A DNA stretch of 64,000 bases from Novosphingobium malaysiense (GTDB lineage Bacteria; Pseudomonadota; Alphaproteobacteria; Sphingomonadales; Sphingomonadaceae): assembly GCF_000802225.1 (NCBI RefSeq), contig NZ_JTDI01000002.1:567942-631941 (forward strand). Reading direction: 5' to 3'. How positions within the stretch are numbered: the stretch's first letter is position 1; each line of letters begins with the position of its first letter. Below, one piece after another: positions 63,718 through 64,000 of this stretch. The notes under the pieces are model-generated. The model was not told the DNA's origin and did not search any database. It worked only from the letters and a program-made list of their open reading frames with translations. The position numbers and the translations under genes are program-made.

Positions 63718-64000
63718 TCAGGCAGCCTTCTTCCAGGCCGGTTCCAGCGTCTCGTGCGGTGGGCACGGGGCCACGGCGCCATGCGGCAGGCCGGCGATCT
63801 CATTTGCGAAACCATGGTTGACGTCGCGGTGGTGCGCTTCGTCTGCCCGGACAACAAGCACCACGTCGCGAAGTGTGGCATCGTCGGCCAAGCCCCAGTA
63901 TCGCCTGGCGATATCAGGCGCCGGCACGTTGGGCGAGCGGCCTTCGTCGATTTCGGCGAGATAATGCGTGTAGCTGATCACGGCCTCCTCTTCGAAATAG
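63718..64000 (-). CDS. Alternative oxidase, C-terminal part
   Basis: The 3' part of a gene that begins beyond the window (94 codons visible). The sequence [17 protein letters not shown] followed by [18 protein letters not shown] contains the conserved Glu and E-x-x-H ligands of the non-haem diiron site of alternative oxidase. This ubiquinol oxidase moves electrons to O2 without proton pumping. Bacterial AOX occurs in Novosphingobium. Its neighbour here is a single-domain response regulator gene. Confidence 0.87.
   Translation of the reverse strand, partial: YFEEEAVISYTHYLAEIDEGRSPNVPAPDIARRYWGLADDATLRDVVLVVRADEAHHRDVNHGFANEIAGLPHGAVAPCPPHETLEPAWKKAA

Overview
The window looks like the chromosome of a high-GC alphaproteobacterium, most likely a sphingomonad of the Novosphingobium/Sphingobium type. 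This is suggested by a GcrA cell-cycle regulator, the rimP-nusA-ylxR-infB order, an OAR-type TonB-dependent receptor beside a Rieske oxygenase and cytochromes P450, frequent GTG/TTG starts, and long antisense open frames typical of high-GC coding DNA. The assignment is inferred from gene content, not from an alignment.

Region 1 (1-25.9 kb) is core genome. It opens with the C-terminal part of a PspF-like activator and a few small genes. The translation block follows: rimP, nusA, ylxR-like, infB, rbfA, and further on truB, rpsO and pnp. Housekeeping or conserved genes lie between rbfA and truB: an alpha/beta hydrolase, a DUF1963 protein, thymidine kinase, a sulfotransferase, an M50 protease and a DUF6491-like protein. 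After pnp come two GGDEF proteins, a DUF1993 protein, a cyclophilin, gcrA, an ABC-2 permease and hspQ. A tRNA-Ser(CGA) gene at 26.0 kb closes this block.

Region 2 (26.1-52.6 kb) is accessory. Just past the tRNA is a large serine recombinase with DUF2924 and DUF3489 partners, a probable mobile-element module. A catabolic cluster follows: two P450s (one with an unusual C-terminal extension), five SDR dehydrogenases, four NTF2/SnoaL-like proteins, an alpha/beta hydrolase, a TonB-dependent receptor, a Rieske oxygenase, two TIM-barrel isomerase-like proteins, two VOC proteins, a PQQ quinohemoprotein dehydrogenase lacking the usual vicinal cysteines, and three TetR regulators, each with a good palindromic operator candidate nearby. 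Several families occur twice, as if two related modules process similar intermediates. The gene set suggests uptake and oxidative breakdown of an alicyclic, terpenoid or steroid-like compound; the substrate cannot be read from sequence. A frameshifted LuxR-type pseudogene and several repeat remnants lie inside this region.

Region 3 (53.2-62.1 kb) is the most unusual part. It holds a processive GT2 beta-glucan synthase-like enzyme, a 57-residue membrane protein, a BcsS-like outer-membrane barrel and a secreted GH16 beta-glucanase. Among them sit a full RsbU/RsbV/RsbW-style partner-switching operon (response regulator-PP2C, STAS, HATPase) and a phosphorelay (CHASE3 hybrid kinase with two receivers, a stand-alone receiver and an Hpt protein). 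I infer a dedicated, signal-controlled exopolysaccharide (probably beta-glucan) system.

Region 4 (62.1-64 kb) carries a copy of a 103-bp repeat also found at 34.7 kb, a small hypothetical gene, a single-domain response regulator and the 3' part of an alternative oxidase gene that runs off the window.
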